Shown piece by piece: positions 10,800 through 18,992 of a DNA stretch of 64,000 bases. Under the pieces are notes generated by a model that saw nothing but the letters and a program-made list of their open reading frames with translations, was not told the DNA's origin and did no database searches. Position numbers and translations under genes: made by a program. Position 1 is the first letter of the stretch; each line of letters opens with the position of its first letter. This stretch comes from Alicyclobacillus contaminans DSM 17975 (lineage in GTDB: Bacteria > Bacillota > Bacilli > Alicyclobacillales > Alicyclobacillaceae), in assembly GCF_000429525.1 (NCBI RefSeq), contig NZ_AUCA01000012.1:1-64000 (forward strand), in the 5' to 3' direction.

Positions 10800-11515
10800 G
10801 CCCGCACCTCCTCGTTCATCCGCCGCCACATCTCCTGGTACGCTTCCTCCACGCCGCCGAGGTCCCGGCGAAAGCGATCTTTGTCCAATTTTTCGTTCGT
10901 CGCCGCATCCCAGAAACGACAGGTGTCCGGAGAGATTTCGTCCGCCAACACCATCTTGCCGTCCGCCGTCCGGCCGAACTCCAGTTTGAAGTCCACGAGG
11001 ATGATGCCGCGCTTTCGGAAATATTCGGACAGCACACGGTTGATGGTCAGCGCCATCTGCCGCAATACCGCCACATCCCCGGCTGTGGCCCAGCCCAGCA
11101 CCGTGATGTGGTCTTCGGTGACGAGCGGATCGCCAAGGGCATCGTTTTTGTAGTAGAACTCGACAATGGGACGCTGGAGCGGCGTGCCTTCCTCAACGCC
11201 CAGCCGTTTTGCCATACTGCCCGCCGCCAGGTTGCGCACCACCACTTCCAGCGGAATGATGGTCACCGCTTCGACCAGCGTTTCAGTTTCCGACAGCTCT
11301 TCGATGAAATGCGTGGGCACCCCTGCCGATTCCAGAATCCGGAAGAGACGATTGCTCATGCGGTTATTGATGCTGCCTTTCCCGTGAATCTGCCCCCGCT
11401 TCTGACCGTTGAACGCGGTGGCATCGTCTTTATACTGCACGATGTACTGCGCCGCGTTCCCCGTGGCAAACACTTTTTTTGCCTTGCCCTCGTAGAGAAG
11501 CGCCTGTTTGTCCAT
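10796..11515 (-). CDS. purC: phosphoribosylaminoimidazole-succinocarboxamide synthase
   Basis: SAICAR synthetase: joins CAIR and aspartate with ATP. The 239-residue protein starts [18 protein letters not shown] and has [20 protein letters not shown] and the metal/ATP region [20 protein letters not shown] followed by [12 protein letters not shown]. Start ATG at 11515 follows GGGGTGA by six bases. Here purC is the first gene of its transcript, with its own promoter and PurR operator upstream. In Bacillus subtilis purC follows purB inside one operon, so this position is unusual. Confidence 0.96.
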   Translation of the reverse strand: MDKQALLYEGKAKKVFATGNAAQYIVQYKDDATAFNGQKRGQIHGKGSINNRMSNRLFRILESAGVPTHFIEELSETETLVEAVTIIPLEVVVRNLAAGSMAKRLGVEEGTPLQRPIVEFYYKNDALGDPLVTEDHITVLGWATAGDVAVLRQMALTINRVLSEYFRKRGIILVDFKLEFGRTADGKMVLADEISPDTCRFWDAATNEKLDKDRFRRDLGGVEEAYQEMWRRMNEEVRA

Positions 11516-11581
11516 TTCGGGTCACCCCATTTGGAAATTCGGCGACGTCTGCGGACGCCTCCGTGCACTCACCTCACCTCC

Positions 11582-11610
11582 AGTGTACGGGTGATTCAAG
11601 AGTGGGTCAA
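11582..11610 (-). promoter_or_regulatory. purC promoter
   Basis: On the minus strand TTGACC (11610-11605) and TACACT (11587-11582) are separated by 17 bases, a good sigma-A promoter about 65 bases upstream of the purC start. Confidence 0.8.
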
Positions 11611-11614
11611 TGAA

Positions 11615-11658
11615 AATCACGAACTTTTTTATGGATATATTGTGTAACGTTCGGGAAT
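11615..11658 (-). promoter_or_regulatory. PurR operator (two inverted PurBoxes) at purC
   Basis: Two boxes in inverted orientation match the Bacillus PurR consensus AWWWCCGAACWWT at 11 of 13 positions each: ATTCCCGAACGTT on the minus strand (11658-11646) and AATCACGAACTTT on the plus strand (11615-11627). They are 18 bases apart and end four bases before the -35. The same arrangement, with the same spacing, occurs in front of purE, which makes chance unlikely. Confidence 0.82.
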
Positions 11659-11722
11659 AGCCTTTGTGGAACCCCGCGAACGCCACCAAAGAAATACGCG
11701 TTCCGCCGAAAGGGAGGTTATC

Positions 11723-11746
11723 TTACACAATTTCAGAATTGTGTAA
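11723..11746. repeat. perfect ten-base palindrome arms, TTACACAATT/AATTGTGTAA
   Basis: TTACACAATT, four bases TCAG, then AATTGTGTAA. Related sequence recurs at 11640-11649 (ATTGTGTAAC) and 11878-11887 (AATTGTGTTA, just after the -10 of the lipoprotein promoter). The A+T-rich arms without a T-run look more like an operator than a terminator. The rest of 11516-11958 holds the purC control region and the lipoprotein promoter; I see no gene there. Confidence 0.5.
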
Positions 11747-11847
11747 TGGAACATCACATATGTTCGGGTTTGGGCGGGCGTCGTCCGACCCGTGAGCAGC
11801 ATCGCCAGGCCCACCTGCCTCCTCGTCAACGATCGCTTGATTGAGCA

Positions 11848-11876
11848 TTGACTTATTTTCATGATTTTTCTATGTT
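11848..11876 (+). promoter_or_regulatory. promoter of the lipoprotein gene
   Basis: TTGACT at 11848-11853 and TATGTT at 11871-11876 with 17 bases between, about 80 bases before the GTG start at 11959. Confidence 0.6.
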
Positions 11877-11958
11877 AAATTGTGTTAAATATATAACTTG
11901 GGATGGGGGCAGGACAGGTTCAGTCTTGACCTCCCATTGTTCCATCGGAGGTATGTGT

Positions 11959-13116
11959 GTGCGGAAATTCCTCATGGGAAGCATGATTCTTGCCGTGGTG
12001 GCTGCTTCAGGCTGCTCACATATCAGCGTAGAGAATTCTGCTCGACAGAACGCAAACAACGCAGACAATGGCGTTGCAGTGAAAGTGCCCGTCCCACGAT
12101 TCAAGACAGTCACCGATGTTTCACACAATGGTTCGGAAGAATACAGCGAGGCCCTTCATAAGGAGACGGGCCCATTGCATGCAGTTGCCTACAGCCCTTC
12201 TCTGGGATTTCTCGCAGAAAAGCAAGCCTTAGAAGTACCACAAAAGGCAAAGGTCAAGGTGGGTTATGGTTCTATCGTACAACTGGATAGTAACAAGGAA
12301 TTGCCGCAGCCCTCTCCCATACTCGGATATGAACCGGACTACATAGAAGCGAGCAAGGACTACATTTGTTATGTATACCAGTCGAGTGGTATCGGTCCGA
12401 ATGTCGGTGAACTTGTCTACGCGTACAACATCAAAACTGGCATATCCACAAAGTTGTGGAGCCCTGCAACCGGAACCAACGAACAACTCATGGAGTTTCA
12501 GCTTGAGGGGGACACACTGTACTTCGGCGTTCAAAGCTCAACAGGGGATACGGTCAAAGTTGAAATTCATCAAGTGGATCTGAACACCATGAAGCAAAAG
12601 GTCATCCTCATTTCCATGGGCAGCAAGACCGACAAGGTGGTTGAGGACTTCGCGGTCTCAGGAAATTTGATTGGACTCATCTGGACGCCAGCAAGTCATT
12701 TTCTTCCGGACGGCGGGTTCAATGCCAGTGAGCCCTATGATTTTACGATAGGTCCCGTGGGAGGTTCTTCTAAGGAGTACATCTATAGCGGAACCAACGC
12801 GAATTCCTTTGACATGCGGGCCAGCAATGGGCTATGGACGTGGTCCGACAAAACCAACGGCGTTGAATGTTATTCAAAATCCTCAAATCAGCTTTGGAAT
12901 GTTGCGAAATACCCGTCATATGTCGCGACGGATGGTGTTTGTGTGTGGTGGAAAGCAGTGGATACCCCGGCATGTGGTGGGTTTGATACTTCAACACAAA
13001 AGAATTTGAAATTGTCCCATATCAACTCGTCGTTTACACCGATTGTATCCAATGGGCGTATCATCCTGTCCATGAACGAGAACAGTTATTTCTGGACCAC
13101 AGCGAAACACGACTGA
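11959..13116 (+). CDS. putative lipoprotein, beta-propeller-like
   Basis: A 385-residue protein of unknown function. It starts MRKFLMGSMILAVVAASGCS, a lipoprotein signal peptide with Cys about residue 19 as the lipid-anchored residue, so it should sit on the outer face of the membrane. The mature part is rich in Gly, Ser, Tyr and Trp and has several blade-like stretches (DYICYVYQSSG, GELVYAYNIKTG, LEGDTLYFGVQSSTGD, SNGLWTWSDKTNG, VSNGRIILSMNENSYFW). These resemble a TolB/quinoprotein-type beta propeller, but no family is recognised with certainty. Start GTG at 11959 is seven bases after GGAGG; the ATG six bases earlier is too close. By eye its A+T content is higher than its neighbours', and it lies in the block that splits the purine genes. 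Confidence 0.7.
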   Translation: MRKFLMGSMILAVVAASGCSHISVENSARQNANNADNGVAVKVPVPRFKTVTDVSHNGSEEYSEALHKETGPLHAVAYSPSLGFLAEKQALEVPQKAKVKVGYGSIVQLDSNKELPQPSPILGYEPDYIEASKDYICYVYQSSGIGPNVGELVYAYNIKTGISTKLWSPATGTNEQLMEFQLEGDTLYFGVQSSTGDTVKVEIHQVDLNTMKQKVILISMGSKTDKVVEDFAVSGNLIGLIWTPASHFLPDGGFNASEPYDFTIGPVGGSSKEYIYSGTNANSFDMRASNGLWTWSDKTNGVECYSKSSNQLWNVAKYPSYVATDGVCVWWKAVDTPACGGFDTSTQKNLKLSHINSSFTPIVSNGRIILSMNENSYFWTTAKHD

Positions 13117-13378
13117 CTTCGAGGTCCATGTGTAAGCCGCGAACCTGCTGTAATACGAACCAGGTGCTGCTGGAATGGATCTATAAGCGCGTTCGGAAGA
13201 GCCCATTTTGCAGATGTTCATTCTGCTGTCCATCATCCCCCAACTTGGCTCCATAATTCGCCGCACATGTGGATAAACTATCCATCGCATTTGGTCAATG
13301 GTGATATCGCCCTGTAGGAGTCGCCCCGGCTTGCGAAGTGTTCGGCCGGGGCGAAGAACGCTGGAAGGAGCTGACGGC

Positions 13379-14815
13379 ATGAGGTCCACGCAACTGGTGT
13401 TGAAACACATGCGCACGGCCTACGACGTCGTTGTGCGCCCCGTGCCGACGTCCGGCGTGGAGATTGTCTACATCTCCAGCATCGTCGACCTCACTCGCGT
13501 CGAAGAGCGGTTGTTGAAGCCCTTGACCATGAATCCGCTGGGCCGGTGGAAGGATGTCGAGAAATGGGCACAAAGTACGCTCCAATTGGGAGAAGTGCAA
13601 GTGACCCGGGACGTGGAAACCACTGTCACCAAACTGTTTGACGGTCACGCGGTGATCTGCTTCCCGAAAGGCTACGTTGTCGTCAACGTCCAGGGGTTGC
13701 AGCGGCGGACCCCGGAGGAACCGGCGGCGGAAATGTCCATACGCGGCCCGCGCGATGGATTTACGGAGTCACTCGACACCAATGTGTCTCAGATCAGATC
13801 TCGCCTGCGAGATCGGAAATTGGTGCTGCAGACGTTTGAGTTCGGCACACGCACCAAGACGAAAGTGTTGCTGGTGTACCTTGAGGATTTAGCAAACCCG
13901 GGCATCGTGGAAGAGGCAGTCCGCCGACTGCAACGGGTGCAGGTGGACGGGCTGCTCGACAGTGGCGCCCTTGAACAGTGGATTGAGGACAACCCGTGGT
14001 CCCCATACCCCCAACTACAGTCCACGGAGCGCCCGGACAAGACCATCTCAGCATTGCTGGAAGGGCGGTTGGCCATCCTGGTCGATGGCAGCCCATTCGC
14101 GCTGCTCGCGCCAGCGGTGATGGTTTCGTTCTTTCAGACATCGGACGATTACAGTCAGCGCTGGTTCTCGGGTTCGGCCATCCGGTTCGTGCGCATCTTC
14201 GCGTTGGTGTTATCCATTTTCTCGCCGTCGTTGTATATCGCCTTCACGATGTACAACCCGGAACTCCTGCCCGTCAACCTGCTGTTGCAGTTGGCGGCGA
14301 CCCGAGAAGGGATTCCGCTTCCCATCGTGTTTGAGGCCGCGTTCATGGAATTCATGGTGGAGTTGGTGCGGGAGGCGGGCAATCGGATGCCGCAGCAGAT
14401 GGGCCAGTCGTTCTCGGTGGTCGGAGGATTGGTCTTGGGAGACATCGCCGTTCAGGCTGGCATCGTCAGCCCGATGATGGTGGTGGTCGTGGGATTGACC
14501 GCCCTCGGCGCGTTTGCCATTCCAAACTACGAAGCGGCCTTCGTCACGCGGATGATCCGGTTCCCGATGCTGATGGCGACATCCGTGTTTGGCATCCTAG
14601 GCACACTGGGATTTGCACTGTTGGTATTCGCACACCTGTCGGCCCTGAAATCCTTCGGAATCCCTTACTTAACACCGTTTGCCCAAGTGGCATACGTCGA
14701 CTGGTCGGACACGCTGCTCAAAAGCCCCACCCAGTGGTCGGAGCTTCGTCCGGCGACCTACGGAAGTCCTCGCGGTTGGATGAGGCGCCGAAGATATCAG
14801 AGACGAAGAGGTTGA
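13379..14815 (+). CDS. spore germination protein, GerA family A subunit (GerAA/GerKA-like)
   Basis: A-subunit of a nutrient germinant receptor in the spore inner membrane. The 478-residue protein has an N-terminal soluble domain (to about residue 245) containing the family patterns ESLDTNVSQIRSRLRDRKL and STERPDKTISALLEGRLAIL VDGSPFALL (read as one run), then a membrane domain with FSPSLYIAFTMYNPELLPVN, REAGNRMPQQMGQSFSVVGG and FAIPNYEAAFVTRMIRFP. Start ATG at 13379 follows AAGGAG by eight bases. It is the first gene of a complete A-B-C operon. The 262-base gap before it (13117-13378) holds a nine-base-pair hairpin at 13322-13353 and nothing else I recognise; a forespore sigma-G promoter is expected but I could not place one. 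Confidence 0.92.
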   Translation: MRSTQLVLKHMRTAYDVVVRPVPTSGVEIVYISSIVDLTRVEERLLKPLTMNPLGRWKDVEKWAQSTLQLGEVQVTRDVETTVTKLFDGHAVICFPKGYVVVNVQGLQRRTPEEPAAEMSIRGPRDGFTESLDTNVSQIRSRLRDRKLVLQTFEFGTRTKTKVLLVYLEDLANPGIVEEAVRRLQRVQVDGLLDSGALEQWIEDNPWSPYPQLQSTERPDKTISALLEGRLAILVDGSPFALLAPAVMVSFFQTSDDYSQRWFSGSAIRFVRIFALVLSIFSPSLYIAFTMYNPELLPVNLLLQLAATREGIPLPIVFEAAFMEFMVELVREAGNRMPQQMGQSFSVVGGLVLGDIAVQAGIVSPMMVVVVGLTALGAFAIPNYEAAFVTRMIRFPMLMATSVFGILGTLGFALLVFAHLSALKSFGIPYLTPFAQVAYVDWSDTLLKSPTQWSELRPATYGSPRGWMRRRRYQRRRG

Positions 14816-14825
14816 AGCTGCCGTA

Positions 14826-15914
14826 ATGCTGAAGCAGAGAAACCGCAATGCAATGGCTATATTGACATTTGAAGCAGTGCTCGGTTCCGGCCTGTTTGAA
14901 TGGGTACCGGCCTGGCTGGACCGGGTGCATACAGCCATATGGGTTCCGTTCGCGGCGTACGTTCTGGTGGCTGCGGTGCTGTCCCTGCTCATCGTAGATC
15001 TCATCCGCGCATTGGATCCGCAGAAGGCCCCATCAGCAACCGTGTTCGATGCGCTCATGCGGACACGTTGGTTATCGGCCGCCATCAACGGGCTGATGTT
15101 GGTCGCATTTCTTATCTACGCCGGTATCGCCCTTCGGACAGCGATTCACCTGATCAAGTACATCGCGTTGCCGTATACGCCGGTGCTGGTGTTGGCTGTG
15201 CTCTGGATGCTGATCCCGCTCCAGCTGTTCTCAGGGGGTTTTGATACCGTGTTGCGATTCGAGGTAGCGTTGTTCTGGCCCACGCTGATTGTCGCAATCA
15301 TCATGCTGCTGCTTTGTTTGGAGGTGTCCGACCTGGCCAACCTCTTGCCGGTGTGGCCGACCGACTGGGGCGCGGTGGCCAGAACCCTGCCGCAGCTGCT
15401 GTACCTGCTCCCCGGGTGGATGCTGTTCGCCGTGTACCTGCCGTTGTTCCGTGACGCGAGCAGACACCTGGGTTCCATGCGGCTGATGGTGCTGACGGGT
15501 TTCTTGTCAGCGGCAGCGCTGCAGGCGTTAAACATCGGCATCGTGCTCGTCGATTTCGGGCCGTATGAGGGCGCGACGCTCAATTGGCCCATCGTGGAAG
15601 CCGTTCGCATACAACAAGAGGGCAGATGGCCCGTTTTGTTCCTGCTCCCAATCCTCGTCGCGGTCTCATCGGTCATCAATCTGTACGCATACGCAGCGTA
15701 CCGGATTGTGGTTTGCTATACCCGAATTCGCAGTATGTGGGTCGCGGCTCTGCTGCTTGCCATTGTGATCATCCTGTGCGTCATTCCGGAGTCCTTGAAA
15801 TATGTGTTTTCTGGCTATGCACCTGTTCTCGAACTGGCGGAGGCCATTATCTATGCGGCCCTCTTGGGTCTGTGGATCCGAACCAAGATGAAGGGCAGGC
15901 CGAGATGCTCGTGA
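14826..15914 (+). CDS. spore germination protein, GerA family B subunit (GerAB-like permease)
   Basis: Integral membrane B subunit of the germinant receptor, a member of the amino-acid/polyamine permease (APC) superfamily that is thought to bind the nutrient. The 362 residues form about ten membrane segments, among them TAIWVPFAAYVLVAAVLSLL, LVLAVLWMLIPLQLFSGGF and RIVVCYTRIRSMWVAALLLA. The gene follows the A gene after ten bases and overlaps the C gene by ten. The ribosome binding site before 14826 is weak and far (GAAGAGG, about 14 bases), so coupling to the A gene or a slightly later start is possible. Confidence 0.9.
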   Translation: MLKQRNRNAMAILTFEAVLGSGLFEWVPAWLDRVHTAIWVPFAAYVLVAAVLSLLIVDLIRALDPQKAPSATVFDALMRTRWLSAAINGLMLVAFLIYAGIALRTAIHLIKYIALPYTPVLVLAVLWMLIPLQLFSGGFDTVLRFEVALFWPTLIVAIIMLLLCLEVSDLANLLPVWPTDWGAVARTLPQLLYLLPGWMLFAVYLPLFRDASRHLGSMRLMVLTGFLSAAALQALNIGIVLVDFGPYEGATLNWPIVEAVRIQQEGRWPVLFLLPILVAVSSVINLYAYAAYRIVVCYTRIRSMWVAALLLAIVIILCVIPESLKYVFSGYAPVLELAEAIIYAALLGLWIRTKMKGRPRCS

Positions 15915-17164
15915 AGCGAGTTCGAATGATGACCGTGGCCGTCTGCGTGGGCGTATCGCTATGGCTGACCGGGTGCTGGGATGGAGTTGATCTGCAGCAA
16001 CGCGCGTTGGTCCTCATGATTGGCGTCGATCCGGCCGACTCGGTTGGCCCTTTTGGCTCGACGAGCCCGGTAGACAAAAACGGCGCGCTGATACCAGGCG
16101 CTGCAACCTCCCCATCCGAAGCGGTGAAGGTGACGGTGCAGTTGGCGCGGCCGCACCGTCTCGGCATCCCACCCTCGGGCGGACAGTCCAGCGGCTCTAA
16201 GAAGGATTCGCCCGTCATAACGGTGAGCGAGGAGGGACGAGATATCGGGGAAGCGCTGCGTCGGATTCAATTGTCATTAAACCGCACGCTGTTCTTCGGC
16301 CACCTGCAGGCGGTGGTCATCAACCGGAAGCTCGCGGAAGCGGGTATCCTGACCGTGTTGAATCCGTTGGTACAATCGCGGGTTGTCAGTCGAAACCTGT
16401 GGATGTTCGTGTCAGAATCGCCCACCGAGCAGTTCCTGAAGCAAACGCCGACATTGGACGTCATCCCGGCCATGTATTTGACGAACCTGTTTCGCAACCA
16501 TGTGTGGATCAACCGTCCGTACGACGCCACCATTGGCGGATTTCACCAGCGTTTGGTTACGCCAGGGATCGATCCGTACACATTTGTCATCACAGGCATG
16601 GATCCGAAGTTGACGGCTCCGCATATCGACGGGTTGGCCGTGTTCTCAGGAGACCGACTCGTGGGCTACATGACCAGTTCGCGATTCACGGGGTGGTCGA
16701 TGATTGAAAATCAATTTCCGAAATCCAAGTTGGCGTTCTCCTGCCCGGAGGATTCCGGAAAGCAGTTTGTCGTTGACGTGAAATCAGTGCACAGTCGAAT
16801 GAGGGTGCGGGATCTGCGCCGGCAGCGGCCCTACGTGGAGGTGGAAGTTCGTTTGCGAGGGTCCGTGGAGGGCGGACCGTGCGTTCTGATGGAGACGGAC
16901 GCGGAGTTGCGAAAGCTCCGGCAGGCGATTCAACAGCAAACTGCGTCCATGATCGCCAGCGCCATCCGATGGACCCAATCTCCACTGCAGTCCGACCTAT
17001 TGGGCATCGGACGAGAGGTGTACCGGCACAGCCCGCGCGATTGGCATGGCGATGAATGGTGGAACCAGATGTTTCAACGCTTGGACGTACGGGTCCACGT
17101 GGACCCACGCATCGATTTCATTCAAACGTACCACCAATCCGGGCTCATGTACCGACAGGGCTGA
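15905..17164 (+). CDS. spore germination protein, GerA family C subunit (lipoprotein, GerAC-like)
   Basis: Lipoprotein subunit of the germinant receptor. The 419 residues begin with a signal peptide ending SLWLTGCWDGVDLQQRALV; the Cys of LTGC is the lipidation site and the following W-D-x-x-D/E-L-x-x-R/K-A is typical of GerAC. Later family patterns are REVVSRNLWMF-like (VVSRNLWMFVSESP) and the C-terminal domain from about residue 240. ATG at 15905 overlaps the B gene end by ten bases. A hairpin follows the stop codon. With the two preceding genes this makes one complete receptor. Confidence 0.92.
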   Translation: MLVKRVRMMTVAVCVGVSLWLTGCWDGVDLQQRALVLMIGVDPADSVGPFGSTSPVDKNGALIPGAATSPSEAVKVTVQLARPHRLGIPPSGGQSSGSKKDSPVITVSEEGRDIGEALRRIQLSLNRTLFFGHLQAVVINRKLAEAGILTVLNPLVQSRVVSRNLWMFVSESPTEQFLKQTPTLDVIPAMYLTNLFRNHVWINRPYDATIGGFHQRLVTPGIDPYTFVITGMDPKLTAPHIDGLAVFSGDRLVGYMTSSRFTGWSMIENQFPKSKLAFSCPEDSGKQFVVDVKSVHSRMRVRDLRRQRPYVEVEVRLRGSVEGGPCVLMETDAELRKLRQAIQQQTASMIASAIRWTQSPLQSDLLGIGREVYRHSPRDWHGDEWWNQMFQRLDVRVHVDPRIDFIQTYHQSGLMYRQG

Positions 17165-17192
17165 CGCTCGCTCAAGTTTCTTTGAGCGAGCG
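17165..17192 (+). terminator. hairpin after the ger operon
   Basis: CGCTCGCTCAA and TTGAGCGAGCG make an 11-base-pair stem with a six-base loop starting one base after the C-gene stop. There is no T-run after it, so it may be a weak terminator or a transcript-end stabiliser. Confidence 0.5.
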
Positions 17193-17245
17193 GCCTCCAA
17201 TTCAATGGGCAAACCTCGTACGACATCTCCCTGTGTCACCGAGAT

Positions 17246-17508
17246 TCAGTATTTGTACACCACATGCCAGGTCTTCCCCCCATCCGTGGTCGACAGGACC
17301 TCGGTTGCCGTAGATGCCCACCCCGTCTTCTGGATTGACCGCTATATTTGTGCCAGGACTTGAAGACTCGAAGAAAGATTTCCTGCATGGCGTCGTCTGC
17401 TTCGTTCCAGCCTCCCAGCATATAGCGAGCATATTTCCGAATTTCGTTACCGTACTGCTCGAATAACTGTTCAGTTGCCACCTTTGCAGGCGAATCCCGC
17501 TCTGTCAC
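17246..17508 (-). pseudogene. ECF sigma factor N-terminal fragment joined to the C-terminal end of a BNR-repeat protein
   Basis: The first about 55 codons, from GTG at 17508 (seven bases after AAGGGGG), encode region 2 of an ECF sigma factor: TEQLFEQYGNEIRKYARYML, then EADDAMQEIFLRVFKSWHKY. After SGQS the reading breaks. In another frame the following bases encode SIQKTGWASTATEVLSTTDG, then GKTWHVVYKY and a stop at 17246. That is the typical end of a BNR/Ycf48-like repeat protein (TGWA...TTDGGKTW). The likely history is a deletion that removed sigma region 4 and most of the next gene, leaving a scar. The initiation signals survive, but no functional sigma factor can be made. Confidence 0.75.
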
Positions 17509-17615
17509 AAGGAAGCCCCCTTGCGTTGTATCTGACAGACATAGACTGCGGTTCTCTGAAGAATGTTACGGAATGAAGACAAAAACGTGCCCCTTGCAGT
17601 TCACGGAACACTGCA

Positions 17616-17656
17616 ACAAAAGACGACGGCCCCGGCATACCATCCGGGGCCATCGT
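17616..17656 (-). terminator. bioB terminator
   Basis: On the minus strand GACGATGGCCCCGG pairs with CCGGGGCCGTCGTC (one G-T pair) around a short loop, followed by TTTTG. It lies about 45 bases after the bioB stop codon. Confidence 0.85.
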
Positions 17657-17700
17657 CTCCGTGGGGACATAACGAATTTTGAGGCTCTCCGTTGCATCGC

Positions 17701-18735
17701 TTACCGAGCCATCGAAGAAAGAACCTCCGCAACGCCTTCTCCGTCGCCTTCTATCTCAAACCCCAAGTCCGCAATCATCGCCCAGTCTGCATCTGGCGCC
17801 TGACCATCCGTGGTGAGGTAGTCTCCCACGAAAATGGCGTTGGCTGCATACAAACCCAATGGCTGCAAAGATCGCAGGTTCACTTCACGCCCGCCCGCAA
17901 TCCGGATTTCCTTGCTCGGATTCACAAAGCGCATCATGGCGAGGATTTTCAGGCAGGCTTGCGGGGACAAGCGGGGTGTGTCGCCCAGTGGCGTGCCCGG
18001 AATCGGATTGAGAAAGTTACAGGGGATGGAGTCCACATCCAATGCTCGCAGGGCGAATGCAATCTCAACACGCTCCTCCAGGCTTTCGCCCATCCCGAAA
18101 ATGGCGCCGGAACAGGGAGACATCCCACTCGCGCGGCTCTGTTGCACAGTTTCGATCCGGTCCTGATACGTATGCGTGCTGCAGATGTTGGCGTAGTGCG
18201 CCTGGCTGGTATTGAGGTTGTGGTTATACCGATCCACGCCCGCCTGCGCCAACCGCTCTGCCTGCGCGGGGGTCAATAGCCCGAGACAGCAACAGATCCG
18301 CAAATTCGTGGTGCGGCGAATTTCTTCCACGGCGGCCGCCACCTGCTCCACCTCCCGGTCGGACGGGCGTCGCCCCGACATGACGATGCAATACGTGGTG
18401 GCCTTGCGCGCCTGCGCTTCCGCCGCCCCGGCCAACAGCGTTTCCCGGTTGAGCAGCGGATACTTTGCCACCGGGGCTTCCGAAATCACCGATTGCGAAC
18501 AGTACGCGCAGTCCTCCGGACACAACCCCGACTTGGCATTGATAATCATGTTCAATTTCACGCGATTGCCGTAATGGTGGTAACGAATGCGATACGCCGC
18601 CTGCAATAACGACAGCAGCTCGGCATCCGGCGTCTCCAGCATCGCCAGGGCATCTGCGCGCGTCACTTCCGCACCCGCCAGCACCGCGTCCGCCAAAGCA
18701 AGCCAGTCTGTCCCTCGATCCCGTTTCACCAACAA
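17701..18735 (-). CDS. bioB: biotin synthase
   Basis: Radical-SAM enzyme that inserts sulfur into dethiobiotin to form biotin. The 344 residues contain the SAM-cluster motif CPEDCAYCSQS near residue 70, followed by KYPLLNRETLLAGAAEAQAR, YNHNLNTSQAHYANICSTHT and the second-cluster region IPCNFLNPIPGTPLGD and IRIAGGREVNLRSLQPLGLYAANAIFVGDYLTT (read in two parts). No other biotin genes lie beside it, so it is a stand-alone gene under its own BirA operator and terminator. The start lies at TTG 18735, TTG 18732 or GTG 18729, 4, 7 or 10 bases after GGGAGG; the choice changes only two residues. Confidence 0.95.
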   Translation of the reverse strand: MLVKRDRGTDWLALADAVLAGAEVTRADALAMLETPDAELLSLLQAAYRIRYHHYGNRVKLNMIINAKSGLCPEDCAYCSQSVISEAPVAKYPLLNRETLLAGAAEAQARKATTYCIVMSGRRPSDREVEQVAAAVEEIRRTTNLRICCCLGLLTPAQAERLAQAGVDRYNHNLNTSQAHYANICSTHTYQDRIETVQQSRASGMSPCSGAIFGMGESLEERVEIAFALRALDVDSIPCNFLNPIPGTPLGDTPRLSPQACLKILAMMRFVNPSKEIRIAGGREVNLRSLQPLGLYAANAIFVGDYLTTDGQAPDADWAMIADLGFEIEGDGEGVAEVLSSMAR

Positions 18736-18770
18736 CCCGCCTCCCTCGGAAAATCATTCCTACTCTCTCA

Positions 18771-18806
18771 TTGTCAACTTTATATTTAAAATAGGTTAAC
18801 AATCAA
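18771..18806 (-). promoter_or_regulatory. BirA operator over the bioB promoter
   Basis: On the minus strand TTGTTAAC (18802-18795) and GTTGACAA (18778-18771) are inverted half-sites 16 bases apart, the Firmicute BirA-box pattern with one mismatch. They cover a promoter with -35 TTGATT (18806-18801) and -10 TATAAA (18784-18779), 16 bases apart. Biotinyl-BirA binding would block transcription of bioB. Confidence 0.85.
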
Positions 18807-18897
18807 GCGCGGTTGTCCTTTCTTTCCTGTTTCGTGGCGTGCGGGGATGGTTGACGACCGCGAACACGGCTACTGTAAGATTCGGGAACGCTCTCCG

Positions 18898-18932
18898 AAA
18901 CAAACAACCCTCGCAGGCATTCCCACGAGGGT
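18898..18932 (-). terminator. purE-K-B operon terminator
   Basis: On the minus strand ACCCTCG and CGAGGGT form a stem around 12 bases (18932-18907), followed by TGTTTGTTT, about 60 bases after the purB stop. It shows that purB transcription now ends before bioB instead of running on into purC. Confidence 0.75.
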
Positions 18933-18992
18933 CGCTTCTTTGGCTTGATAAAGATGTACAGACAGATGCACCCAGGCACGCGTGTCATTGCT

